From assembly GCA_041603235.1 (NCBI GenBank), contig JBFIES010000002.1, forward strand, positions 186,001-250,000: a DNA stretch of 64,000 nt, in the 5' to 3' direction. The position numbers were made by a program, and so were the translations under genes. The stretch comes from Panacagrimonas sp041603235 (GTDB lineage: Bacteria; Pseudomonadota; Gammaproteobacteria; Nevskiales; Nevskiaceae). Numbering within the stretch: position 1 is the first letter of the stretch; each line of letters opens with the position of its first letter. Below are positions 43,287-51,071 of the stretch, in pieces. The notes beneath the pieces were generated by a model, which was given only the letters and a program-made list of their open reading frames with translations, was not told the DNA's origin and did not search any database.

Positions 43287-43835
43287 TCAGAAATGAGGCT
43301 TGTCGGGTGAATCCTTGTAGCGGCTCACACTTTCCACAATCGCCTTCTTGGCGTCCTGCGGGCCGTGCCAGCCTTTGACCTTGACCCACTTGCCCTTTTC
43401 CAGATCCTTGTAGTGCTCAAAGAAATGGGCAATCTGGTCGCGTGCCAACTCAGGCAGCTCGCGGACGGTGCTGATTCCGCTGTAGAGGCGGCTGATCTTG
43501 TCGCAGGGCACCACCACAAGTTTCTCATCGAGGCCGGCCTCATCTTCCATTTCCAGCATGCCGATGGGACGGCAGTTGATGATGGAACCCGGGATCAGCT
43601 GCATGGGCATCATCACCAGTGCGTCGATGGGGTCACCATCTCCGCTGATGGTATGCGGCACGTAACCGTAATTGCAGGGGTAGCGCATGGGAGTCGTCAG
43701 CAGGCGGTCTACAAAAATGGCGCCTGATTCCTTGTCCACCTCATACTTGACCGGCTCGCTGTTCATCGGGATTTCGATGACAACATTGACGTCGTCGGGG
43801 ACGTTCTTTCCGGTGGGGACAAGATCCAAAGACAT
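43287..43835 (-). CDS. ppa: Inorganic pyrophosphatase (family I, soluble)
   Basis: A 182-aa family-I PPase. The Mg-binding signature is DGDPIDALV; IEIPMNSEPVKYEVDKESG, RYPCNYGYVPHT and VKGWHGPQDA are the other conserved blocks. The ATG at 43835 follows GGGAG; an earlier in-frame ATG (43850) would add five residues. Hydrolyses PPi in the cytoplasm, pulling reactions such as the CysDN adenylylation. A candidate promoter and a strong terminator flank it, so it is a single-gene unit. A membrane H+-pyrophosphatase is also encoded 5 kb away. Confidence 0.97.
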   Translation of the reverse strand: MSLDLVPTGKNVPDDVNVVIEIPMNSEPVKYEVDKESGAIFVDRLLTTPMRYPCNYGYVPHTISGDGDPIDALVMMPMQLIPGSIINCRPIGMLEMEDEAGLDEKLVVVPCDKISRLYSGISTVRELPELARDQIAHFFEHYKDLEKGKWVKVKGWHGPQDAKKAIVESVSRYKDSPDKPHF

Positions 43836-43873
43836 AGTGACTCCCTGCATGAGGTCGTGAATTAGGGCCGCGG

Positions 43874-43902
43874 ATTATAGCGGTGCCGGGGCAGATTGTG
43901 CA
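43874..43902 (-). promoter_or_regulatory. Candidate sigma-70 promoter of ppa
   Basis: Minus strand TGCACA (43902-43897), 17-base spacer, perfect TATAAT (43879-43874). Predicted transcription start about 30 bases before the ppa ATG. Confidence 0.6.
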
Positions 43903-44312
43903 GCGCAGCAAATAATCCGCTATGGGTTTGGCAGGCCTGCGCCGCCGCTCACGATGCGGGAACCCAGGGTAAATTCAATTTTGCTGAACCTTTTCTGCTC
44001 GGCGGCGATGGCATCGGTTCAACTGGTTTCGGCGCGCATTACCTGCCATGAAATTGTCATCTCACCGTTGATGTTTTCTGCGCCTGATCCCGGTGTCACC
44101 CGGGAATCAAAGCGCTTGGCTGGTATGCCCTCCTTTTGCATTGCACTGCCCGACGTGCGTTCGTTCGCGGTACGCGTGCGGGAAGAGAATTGAAAGCCCC
44201 GGGCGCTCAGAACGGCGGAGCAGGTGTCGAGGCCTGTCCTTGTAAATGTCGAGCGCAAGCAGAGCCTGAGCCCTAGAATGGTCGGGCCCTCCTTCTGACC
44301 CAAGATCCGCAC
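43903..44312. other. Intergenic stretch between ppa and the GNAT-nitrilase gene
   Basis: About 410 bases. A short minus-strand frame (stop at 44019) reads like protein for about 40 residues but has no ribosome-binding site. I see no hairpin or repeat. It should contain the promoter of the plus-strand GNAT-nitrilase gene; no clear boxes stand out. Confidence 0.4.
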
Positions 44313-45863
44313 ATGAGCGACTCCGAAACCGAGCATCACCTGGCATTGCGCAACCTCAAAGAGGATGACTACGCCGATATCAAGTCGATGATGGATCTGA
44401 TCTATCCACAGCTTGGCGGTGCGTGGCCGCGGCACAAATTCCGCTCGCAGATTCGAACCTTTCCGGAAGGGCAGATTTGCATCGAGGACAAGGGCACGGT
44501 GGTGGCGTGCGCATTGGCGGTCATCGTTGATTACGACAAGTTCGGCGACAAACACACTTACGATGAGATTACGGGCGACGCCTATCTCTCTACGCACGAT
44601 CCGAAGGGAGACGTGCTGTACGGTGTGGATGTTTTCGTGCATCCCGAATACCGGGATTTGCGGCTAGGGCGGCGTCTCTATGAAGCGCGCAAGGATCTGT
44701 GCCGGAATCTGAATCTGCGTGCCATTGTTGCGGGCGGGCGAATTCCCAATTACAGCAAGCACGCGTCGGAGATGTCGCCGCAGGAATACCTGGAGAAAGT
44801 GAAGTCAAAAGATTTATACGACCCCACGCTTTCTTTCCAGCTTTCCAATGGCTTTGAGGTCACGCAGATTCTCAAGGCCTATCTGCCCGAGGACAAGGAG
44901 TCTCGTGGTTACGCCACCTTGCTCCAGTGGCACAACATTGATTACGACGCTGAAGTTGCACCGCTGATTGGCGGGCCCAAGTCCACGGTTCGTGTGGGAT
45001 GCGTGCAGTGGCAGATGCGCTTCTTCAAAGATGTGAAAGAGCTATTGCAGCAGGTCGAGTACTTTGTGGATGCGCTGTCGGATTACAAATGCGACGTTGC
45101 CCTTTTTCCGGAGTTCTTCAATGCGCCGCTCATGGGGTTGTCCAAGGAGCGCAATCCGGTGGATGCGGTCTGGCATCTGGCCGGGTACTCCAGCGAAATT
45201 ATTTCGGAGGTATCGAGGCTGGCGGTTTCGTACAACATCAACGTCATCGCGGGTTCAGTGCCCGTAATTGAAGACGATGAGTTGTACAACGTGGCGTACC
45301 TCTGCCGCCGCGACGGAACCGTCGAGAGCCAGTACAAGATTCATCCCACGCCGCACGAGAAGAAGGACTGGGTGATGCAGGGTGGTGATGCGCTGCGCTG
45401 CTTCGAGACAGATTTTGGCCGTATTGGCGTGCTGATCTGCTACGACGTGGAGTTCCCCGAACTGGCGCGGATCCTGTCAGAGCATGAAATGCAGATGCTT
45501 TTCGTGCCGTTCTGGACCGACACCAAAAATGGATATCTGCGAGTGAGGCGCTGCGCGCAGGCGCGGGCCATCGAGAACGAGTGTTATGTGGTCATCGCGG
45601 GCAGCGTCGGCAATTTGCCGATGGTGGATAACGTGGATATCCAGTACGCGCAGACGGCTGTGTTTTCGCCTTCTGATTTCGCGTTTCCACATGACGCGGT
45701 CATTGCGGAAACCACACCCAACACCGAGATGACCCTGATTGCAGACCTTGACCTCACACGGCTCAAGACCCTGCAGAACGAAGGCTCAGTGCGTAACTAT
45801 CTGGATAGGCGACGAGACTTGTATCGGGTTGAGTGGATCGGCACGGAAAAAATCATGAAGTAG
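44313..45863 (+). CDS. GNAT acetyltransferase - nitrilase fusion protein
   Basis: A 516-aa two-domain protein. Residues about 10-200 are a GNAT fold (VFVHPEYRDLRLGRRLYEARKDL is the acetyl-CoA loop). Residues about 225-510 are a carbon-nitrogen hydrolase with the full triad: Glu 267 in LFPEFFNAP, Lys 342 in QYKIHPTPHEK and Cys 376 in ICYDVEFPE. Such fusions are known in bacteria and are annotated as C-N hydrolase/GNAT proteins; the amide substrate is not established. Cytoplasmic. It ends at the base before a cluster of TGCATA repeats that precedes the nitronate monooxygenase gene. Confidence 0.9.
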   Translation: MSDSETEHHLALRNLKEDDYADIKSMMDLIYPQLGGAWPRHKFRSQIRTFPEGQICIEDKGTVVACALAVIVDYDKFGDKHTYDEITGDAYLSTHDPKGDVLYGVDVFVHPEYRDLRLGRRLYEARKDLCRNLNLRAIVAGGRIPNYSKHASEMSPQEYLEKVKSKDLYDPTLSFQLSNGFEVTQILKAYLPEDKESRGYATLLQWHNIDYDAEVAPLIGGPKSTVRVGCVQWQMRFFKDVKELLQQVEYFVDALSDYKCDVALFPEFFNAPLMGLSKERNPVDAVWHLAGYSSEIISEVSRLAVSYNINVIAGSVPVIEDDELYNVAYLCRRDGTVESQYKIHPTPHEKKDWVMQGGDALRCFETDFGRIGVLICYDVEFPELARILSEHEMQMLFVPFWTDTKNGYLRVRRCAQARAIENECYVVIAGSVGNLPMVDNVDIQYAQTAVFSPSDFAFPHDAVIAETTPNTEMTLIADLDLTRLKTLQNEGSVRNYLDRRRDLYRVEWIGTEKIMK

Positions 45864-45902
45864 ATGCATATGCATAAAGTTGCATAGTAAAGGAATTGCA
45901 TA
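45864..45902. promoter_or_regulatory. TGCATA repeat cluster, candidate PadR operator
   Basis: Four copies of TGCATA start at 45865, 45871, 45881 and 45897; the first two form a perfect 12-base palindrome ATGCATATGCAT (45864-45875). A weak promoter (TTGCAT at 45880, TATAGG at 45901, 15-base spacer) overlaps them. It is immediately upstream of the nitronate monooxygenase-padR pair, so autoregulation by PadR is the simplest reading. Confidence 0.55.
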
Positions 45903-45928
45903 TAGGCTGGCCCCACATTCCACTCAAT

Positions 45929-46921
45929 ATGGGGCTAGCTTCCGTGTCTCTTCCTGAAATTCTTCGGCCAACAAGTGGCCTGCGTCTGCCGGTGGTGGCT
46001 TCGCCACTGTTCATCATTTCCAATCCCGATCTGGTCATTGCCCAGTGCAAGGCCGGTGTGGTGGGTTCGTTCCCGGCCTTGAATGCGCGTCCCGCCGAAG
46101 AGCTGGAAGTCTGGTTGAAGAAGATCACCGAGGAGCTGGACCGCTATAACCAGGCCAACCCGGACCAGCCCGCAGCACCGTATGCGGTCAACCAGATCGT
46201 CCATGGCTCCAATGATCGTCTCCAGCACGATCTGGACATGTGCGTGAAGTACAAGGTGCCCATCGTGATTACCTCACTGGGCGCTCGGGTTGAACTCAAC
46301 GAGGCGGTGCACTCTTATGGCGGCATCACGCTGCACGACATCATCAACAACCGCTTTGCGAAGAAGGCCATCGAGAAAGGCGCTGACGGACTCATCGCTG
46401 TGGCCGCCGGTGCCGGTGGCCACGCCGGAACTACATCGCCTCTGGCTCTGATTCAGGAAATTCGCGAGTGGTTCGACGGCCCGCTGTTGTTGTCCGGCGC
46501 GATCTCCACCGGCGACGGCATTCTGGCGGCGCAGGCGATGGGCGCGGATCTGGCGTATATCGGCTCAGCCTTCATCGCAACAGAAGAAGCCAATGCTGCT
46601 CAGGGCTACAAGCAGGCGATTGCTGATTGCGCCTCCAGTGACATTGTTTACTCAAACCTGTTCACCGGTGTTCACGGCAACTACTTGCGCCCCTCGATCA
46701 TCGCGGCGGGCATGGACCCCGACAACCTGCCGGAGTCTGATCCAAGCAAGATGGATTTCGGTTCCGGTGGCAATGAATCCAAGAAGGCGTGGCGCGATAT
46801 CTGGGGTTGTGGTCAGGGCATTGGCGGCGTGAAAAACGTGGTCAGCACGGGCGAGCGTGTTGCTCAGTTGGCGGCGCAATATGCGGCCGCACGTGAACGC
46901 ATTGCCAAGCTCGCCGCCTGA
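45929..46921 (+). CDS. Nitronate monooxygenase (2-nitropropane dioxygenase family)
   Basis: A 330-aa FMN enzyme. The start chosen is ATG 45929 (MGLASVSLPEILRP), matching the usual N-terminus; a TTG at 45896 is possible, but its AAGGA is too close. Motifs: LRLPVVASPLFIISNPDLV, the catalytic-His region AVAAGAGGHAGTTSPLAL, phosphate-binding LLSGAISTGDGILAAQAMGADLAYIGSAFIAT. It oxidises alkyl nitronates such as propionate-3-nitronate in characterised members. There is no clear Shine-Dalgarno, so a short-leader transcript is possible. 14 bases upstream of padR and likely co-transcribed. Confidence 0.9.
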   Translation: MGLASVSLPEILRPTSGLRLPVVASPLFIISNPDLVIAQCKAGVVGSFPALNARPAEELEVWLKKITEELDRYNQANPDQPAAPYAVNQIVHGSNDRLQHDLDMCVKYKVPIVITSLGARVELNEAVHSYGGITLHDIINNRFAKKAIEKGADGLIAVAAGAGGHAGTTSPLALIQEIREWFDGPLLLSGAISTGDGILAAQAMGADLAYIGSAFIATEEANAAQGYKQAIADCASSDIVYSNLFTGVHGNYLRPSIIAAGMDPDNLPESDPSKMDFGSGGNESKKAWRDIWGCGQGIGGVKNVVSTGERVAQLAAQYAAARERIAKLAA

Positions 46922-46935
46922 TCGAGACGACTTGA

Positions 46936-47466
46936 ATGGCTTTGTCGCACGCCATCCTGGTGACCTTGCTGGACAAGCCGCAAACCGGGTACGACCTGGG
47001 GAAGCGGTTTGACCAGACCGTCGGTTTTTTCTGGCGAGCCAGTCACCAGCAGATCTACTCCGAACTGCACAAGATGGCAGATTGCGGTTGGGTCTCGGGC
47101 CAGGCAGTTGAACAGAGTGCCCGGCCCAATCGCATCGTGTATGAGATTACCGAGGCAGGGCGACAGACCGTGCAGGCGTGGGCGAGGGAAGACTCGCCCG
47201 CGCCTTCGGTGAAGGAAGAACTGCTGGTCAAGCTGTTTGCCTTGGGCACGGTAGACAAGAAAGTCATGGTTGAACGAATCGAGCACCGACTCGAAGAACA
47301 CCGCGGGCGTCTCCTGCATTACCGCGAAGTCATGGCAAAACATTATCCCAAGCCTGACAAGCTCACGGCCAATCGACGTGGCCGCTACCTCGGATTGCGG
47401 ATGGGCATCCTCTCAGAAGAAACAGGTATTCGCTGGTGCGAAGAGGCCTTGCTGGCACTTAGTTAG
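46936..47466 (+). CDS. PadR-family transcriptional regulator
   Basis: A 176-aa PadR regulator with winged-helix N-terminus: AILVTLLDKPQTGYDLGKRF, then HQQIYSELHKMADCGWVSG and the wing NRIVYEITEAGRQTVQAW. The C-terminal half (about 95-176) is the alpha-helical dimerisation domain of the PadR-C type (Vir-like). It follows the nitronate monooxygenase gene by 14 bases; the palindromic TGCATA cluster upstream of both is a plausible target. The effector would be a nitro compound or phenolic acid by analogy only. Confidence 0.9.
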   Translation: MALSHAILVTLLDKPQTGYDLGKRFDQTVGFFWRASHQQIYSELHKMADCGWVSGQAVEQSARPNRIVYEITEAGRQTVQAWAREDSPAPSVKEELLVKLFALGTVDKKVMVERIEHRLEEHRGRLLHYREVMAKHYPKPDKLTANRRGRYLGLRMGILSEETGIRWCEEALLALS

Positions 47467-47710
47467 CAGCTGGTTACATATCGCCAGGCTGCGGCGCACC
47501 TTGCCGCCGCGTATGGCAAACGGACAGATTGGAGCCGGGCATTACGCAAGGAGGCGAGTGGTAGGTTTTGCGCCGCGGCGGCGGAAACGGGATCGCCGCT
47601 GTCAGTGAAGCAATCGAGAGGTCGGCACAGCCGTAATCGGGTAATGAATGTCCCTAGCAGTACCGCCGCTATCCGCCTATGGCGAAATGGACGCCCGCCT
47701 TCAGTCCCGG

Positions 47711-48016
47711 CTATTCTCGGTGGCCTAACTTCTCAGGCACCAGAAGTTGCTCGCCGCGCATGACATGCAAGATGAAAACCCGCTTTCCATCTTCACGATA
47801 GAAGATGCGACATGGCGGCTCGATAATTTGCCGATATCTCTTACCTTCCAGTTCCGAAGGATACGAGCCCATCTTGGGGTGCTCATGAAGATGGTCAACA
47901 TGCGCGAAAACACGACGAACGAGTTCAGCGGCTGCTTGTGAATTCTCCAGTGCGATGTAATCAGCAATTGCATCTAGATCGCTGAGAGCCGAATCAGACC
48001 AAACTATCTGAGCCAT
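47711..48016 (-). CDS. RelE/ParE-family toxin
   Basis: A 101-aa toxin of the ParE/RelE fold: IVWSDSALSDLDAIADYIA at the N-terminus, then HLHEHPKMGSYPSELEGKRYRQII, and CRIFYREDGKRVFILHVMRGEQLL. ParE-like members poison gyrase while RelE-like ones cleave mRNA; the sequence pattern leans to ParE. It overlaps the antitoxin stop by 13 bases and is translated after it. Frame intact, so probably functional. Confidence 0.88.
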   Translation of the reverse strand: MAQIVWSDSALSDLDAIADYIALENSQAAAELVRRVFAHVDHLHEHPKMGSYPSELEGKRYRQIIEPPCRIFYREDGKRVFILHVMRGEQLLVPEKLGHRE

Positions 48017-48261
48017 CGAGCCATTTTCTTTTTGGCCTCACGATGAGTCGTGGACCTGCCTTCCTCTATTGCCCGCTCCCCGCGGGCGATTCCTTCGAGG
48101 ATAGACATTCGCCTCTGCATGGCCTCAAAACTTTCAACATCAATCAAGTATGCGCTAGGTAGGCCATGCTGCGTGATCAAAATTGGCTCGCGGTCTCGAC
48201 CCAATTCCGTAATGAGTTCCGTGGCTTGGCGTTTGAGTGTAGTGACGAGTTCAGTGCGCAT
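48004..48261 (-). CDS. Phd/YefM-family antitoxin
   Basis: An 85-aa antitoxin. The N-terminal Phd DNA-binding domain is LKRQATELITELGRDREPIL, ITQHGLPSAYLIDVESFEAM; the C-terminal half is charged and would wrap the toxin. Antitoxin first, toxin second, is the usual order. A good promoter places transcription at about the first base of the ATG, with no Shine-Dalgarno, suggesting a leaderless mRNA. Confidence 0.88.
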   Translation of the reverse strand: MRTELVTTLKRQATELITELGRDREPILITQHGLPSAYLIDVESFEAMQRRMSILEGIARGERAIEEGRSTTHREAKKKMARWLR

Positions 48262-48268
48262 GGAAGTG

Positions 48269-48297
48269 ATACTAAAGTGGCACTCTCAGCGCTGCAA
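48269..48297 (-). promoter_or_regulatory. Candidate promoter of the toxin-antitoxin pair
   Basis: Minus strand TTGCAG (48297-48292), 17-base spacer, TAGTAT (48274-48269). The expected start point is at about 48262, next to the antitoxin ATG at 48261. Confidence 0.55.
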
Positions 48298-48526
48298 GTT
48301 GATGGTGTCGTGAGGGCGAATTTTCAGTCCAATAGAAACTTGGGATTTTGGACGCCATCGCGCTATTCAAAGCTTATGTTGTTATCTGGAGGCCAATATT
48401 GCCGAACATTACGCCGTTCTCCCCCCTGTCCGGCCATGGTGTTCCCCGGGCAGCTTCCGGCACAGCGGCCATCCCGTTTCCGAAGCAATGTGCCCGTCTC
48501 CGCGATAACGGGTACCGATCGATGGC

Positions 48527-48694
48527 GTGGCAGACCTGCACCCGTTTGGTGACCTTTATGACAACGGCGAGCAGATTCGATGGCGGTACTGGCGAGTTGG
48601 TTTGAAAGTGCCTGCTCAGGTCGTATGGCCTGGCCGGGCAGGCGACTGGAAATTTGCAGCTCTTGGTATGCCGCTGAATAACGAGCGTTATTGA
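48527..48694 (+). pseudogene. Possible 3' remnant of an unidentified gene (55 codons)
   Basis: From a GTG at 48527 to TGA at 48692-48694 the frame reads like real protein: LHPFGDLYDNGEQIRWRYW, then VPAQVVWPGRAGDWKFAALG. Aromatic-rich content and the downstream terminator argue for a coding tail. Upstream, a stop at 48505-48507 closes the frame and the preceding 200 bases show no matching N-terminus, so it is either a decayed gene or a very small one. I do not recognise it. Confidence 0.33.
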
Positions 48695-48702
48695 GGCCAA
48701 CA

Positions 48703-48731
48703 AAAAAGCCCCGGCGATACCGGGGCTTTTT
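48703..48731. terminator. Bidirectional rho-independent terminator
   Basis: AAAAAGCCCCGG/CCGGGGCTTTTT with loop CGATA: a 12-bp symmetric stem that gives a T-run in either direction. It ends hppA on the minus strand and the short plus-strand frame before it. Confidence 0.92.
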
Positions 48732-48749
48732 GTGTAGCGGCTGAAGTGA

Positions 48750-50783
48750 TCAGCCCAGCAAAGGCACCAGCAACAGAGCCACGATGTTGGTCACCTTGAT
48801 CAGCGGGTTCACCGCTGGGCCCGCCGTATCCTTGTACGGGTCGCCAACCGTGTCGCCAGTCACGGCAGCGTGATGAGCCTCTGAGCCTTTGCCGCCGTGA
48901 TTGCCTTCTTCGATGTATTTCTTGGCGTTGTCCCAGGCGCCGCCACCGGTGCACATGGAGATGGCCAGGAACAGGCCGGTCACGATGGTGCCCATCAGCA
49001 GTCCGCCCAATGCTGCAGGACCAAGGACCAGGCCGACGATGATTGGAATGAACAGCGGCAGCATCGATGGCAGGATCATTTCGCGGATCGCCGACTTGGT
49101 CAGCAGGTCAACGGCCTTGTCGTATTCCGGTTTCCCGGTACCTTCCATGATGCCTTTGATTTCGCGGAACTGACGGCGCACTTCTTCAACCACCGCACCC
49201 GCAGCCCTTCCCACTGCCTGCATCGCCATTGCGCCAAACAGATAAGGAATCATGCCGCCGATCAACAGGCCAATCACGACCTGCGGGTTGTCGATGGAGA
49301 AGTTCACTTCCATGCCCATGTCCAGCAGCTTGTGCGAGTAGTCCGCAAACAGCACCAGCGCGGCCAGGCCGGCTGAACCGATCGCGTAACCCTTTGTCAC
49401 GGCCTTGGTGGTATTGCCCACCGCATCCAGTGCGTCTGTGGTTTCGCGAATGGAACTGTCCATGCCGGACATCTCGGCAATGCCGCCCGCGTTGTCGGTA
49501 ATGGGGCCATAGGCATCGAGCGCGACGATCATGCCGGCCATGGACAACATGGCGGTGGCCGCAATCGCCAGACCGAACAATCCAGCCAGCGCGTAGCAGG
49601 TGTAGATGGCAGCCGCTACTGCAATGACAGGTGCAGCGGTGGATTTCATCGAGACTGCCAGACCCGCAATGACATTGGTGCCGTGACCGGTTTCAGAAGC
49701 TTTGGCAACCTGCTGCACCGGACCGTACTCGGTGGCGGTGTAGTACTCGGTGATGACCACCATGGCTGCCGTCAGTACCAGGCCGACCAGACTGCAATAG
49801 AACAGTGGCATGCCAAGGCTGCTTTCAAACAAGGCATTGGTGACGAAGTAGAACGCAATCGCAGCGAGAATCCCGGACACCGCAAGACCGCGATACAGCG
49901 CGTTCATGATCTTGCCACCTGCCTTGACCTTCACGAAGAAAGTGCCGGCAACAGAGGCGACGATGCCCACAGCACCCAGCAACAAGGGATACATGGCGCC
50001 TGCCCAGCCATAGGTGGCGTAGGAGATGCCAGCGATGAGCATGGATGCAATGACGGTCACTGCGTAGGTCTCAAACAGATCAGCAGCCATGCCCGCACAG
50101 TCGCCCACGTTGTCGCCTACGTTGTCTGCAATCACGGCAGGGTTGCGGGGATCGTCTTCGGGAATGCCGGCTTCGACCTTGCCCACCAGATCAGCGCCAA
50201 CGTCCGCGCCCTTGGTGAAGATGCCGCCGCCGAGGCGGGCAAAGATGGAAATCAGCGAAGAACCAAAGGCCAGGCCAATCATTGGCTGCAGTGCGGTATT
50301 GAGGGCTTCCTTGCTCGGTTCGCCGTCCATGACAAATCCGAAATAGCCGGCCACACCGAGCAGGCCAAGCCCGACCACCAGCATGCCAGTGATGGCGCCG
50401 CCCTTGAACGAAACATTAAGTGCATCGTTCAGGCTCACGGTAGCCGCTTGTGCGGTGCGCACGTTTGCGCGAACCGAAACGAACATGCCGATGAACCCAG
50501 CGAGTCCGGAAAGAATGGCGCCGATGGCGAACCCGATGGCAGTTGGCCATCCCAGCGCCGGGACCAGGCCGATCACGAAGAACAGAACCGCGCCGACCAT
50601 CGCAATGGTGATGTACTGACGACGTAAATAAGCGCCGGCGCCTTCCTGAATCGCGCCAGCAATTTTTTGCATGGTGTCGTTGCCGGCGTCCTTGCCGACG
50701 ATCCATTTCGCAACCACGATGCCGTACAGAATGGCGACGGCGGCACAGATGAGAGATATGAGTAATCCGTTTTCCAACAGCAT
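48750..50783 (-). CDS. hppA: K+-independent membrane H+-translocating pyrophosphatase
   Basis: A 677-aa integral membrane PPase with about 16 spans. The catalytic region is GADVGADLVGKVEAGIPEDD and NPAVIADNVGDNVGDCAGMA; the second acidic site includes DAYGPITDNAGGIAEMSG. The K+ determinant segment is GNTTKAVTKG, with Lys at 460 and Thr at 463, the combination that marks K+-independent proton pumps (Ala/Gly or Ala/Ala there mark K+-dependent ones). It couples PPi hydrolysis to proton export, saving energy from PPi made in biosynthesis. Single-gene unit with a strong terminator. ppa offers the soluble alternative. Confidence 0.96.
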   Translation of the reverse strand: MLLENGLLISLICAAVAILYGIVVAKWIVGKDAGNDTMQKIAGAIQEGAGAYLRRQYITIAMVGAVLFFVIGLVPALGWPTAIGFAIGAILSGLAGFIGMFVSVRANVRTAQAATVSLNDALNVSFKGGAITGMLVVGLGLLGVAGYFGFVMDGEPSKEALNTALQPMIGLAFGSSLISIFARLGGGIFTKGADVGADLVGKVEAGIPEDDPRNPAVIADNVGDNVGDCAGMAADLFETYAVTVIASMLIAGISYATYGWAGAMYPLLLGAVGIVASVAGTFFVKVKAGGKIMNALYRGLAVSGILAAIAFYFVTNALFESSLGMPLFYCSLVGLVLTAAMVVITEYYTATEYGPVQQVAKASETGHGTNVIAGLAVSMKSTAAPVIAVAAAIYTCYALAGLFGLAIAATAMLSMAGMIVALDAYGPITDNAGGIAEMSGMDSSIRETTDALDAVGNTTKAVTKGYAIGSAGLAALVLFADYSHKLLDMGMEVNFSIDNPQVVIGLLIGGMIPYLFGAMAMQAVGRAAGAVVEEVRRQFREIKGIMEGTGKPEYDKAVDLLTKSAIREMILPSMLPLFIPIIVGLVLGPAALGGLLMGTIVTGLFLAISMCTGGGAWDNAKKYIEEGNHGGKGSEAHHAAVTGDTVGDPYKDTAGPAVNPLIKVTNIVALLLVPLLG

Positions 50784-50988
50784 TTTCTAATCCCCAAATA
50801 ATTGATCCTGGTCGTAGGCCGGATCTTTGAGCCTTATGCCCGCCCCTACCATTCTCCTCAAGCACCGGCAAGTTGCGGGATGAAAAAAACGCACCTGATG
50901 CTAGCACGCAAAATGTGTTAAGCCAGTTGCCAGCAGGTCCTGCTAGGGGTTGCCCCTATGCCTGCGGTCCACGTTGCACACGGGCACG

Positions 50989-51022
50989 CGCCAGACGGCG
51001 CCGCGTGAGGCGCCGTCTGGCG
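50989..51022. repeat. Perfect 14-bp inverted repeat
   Basis: CGCCAGACGGCGCC and its complement separated by GCGTGA, between the hppA start and the 3' end of the ATP-grasp operon. It is very stable but lacks a T-run on either side, so it is not a standard terminator. A smaller dyad AGGGG-TTG-CCCCT lies at 50945-50957. Confidence 0.7.
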
Positions 51023-51071
51023 TGCTGGGGGATTTCTTCGCGCGGCCATGCCGCAGAGGCCGCGACCTTGC

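Noticed and set aside
43954..44193. A 79-codon plus-strand frame between ppa and the GNAT-nitrilase gene
   Set aside because: No ribosome-binding site, no domain pattern, and no sign of coding composition.
44019..44642. A minus-strand frame whose last 40 residues look protein-like
   Set aside because: Most of it is antisense to the GNAT-nitrilase gene, and the independent part has no ribosome-binding site.
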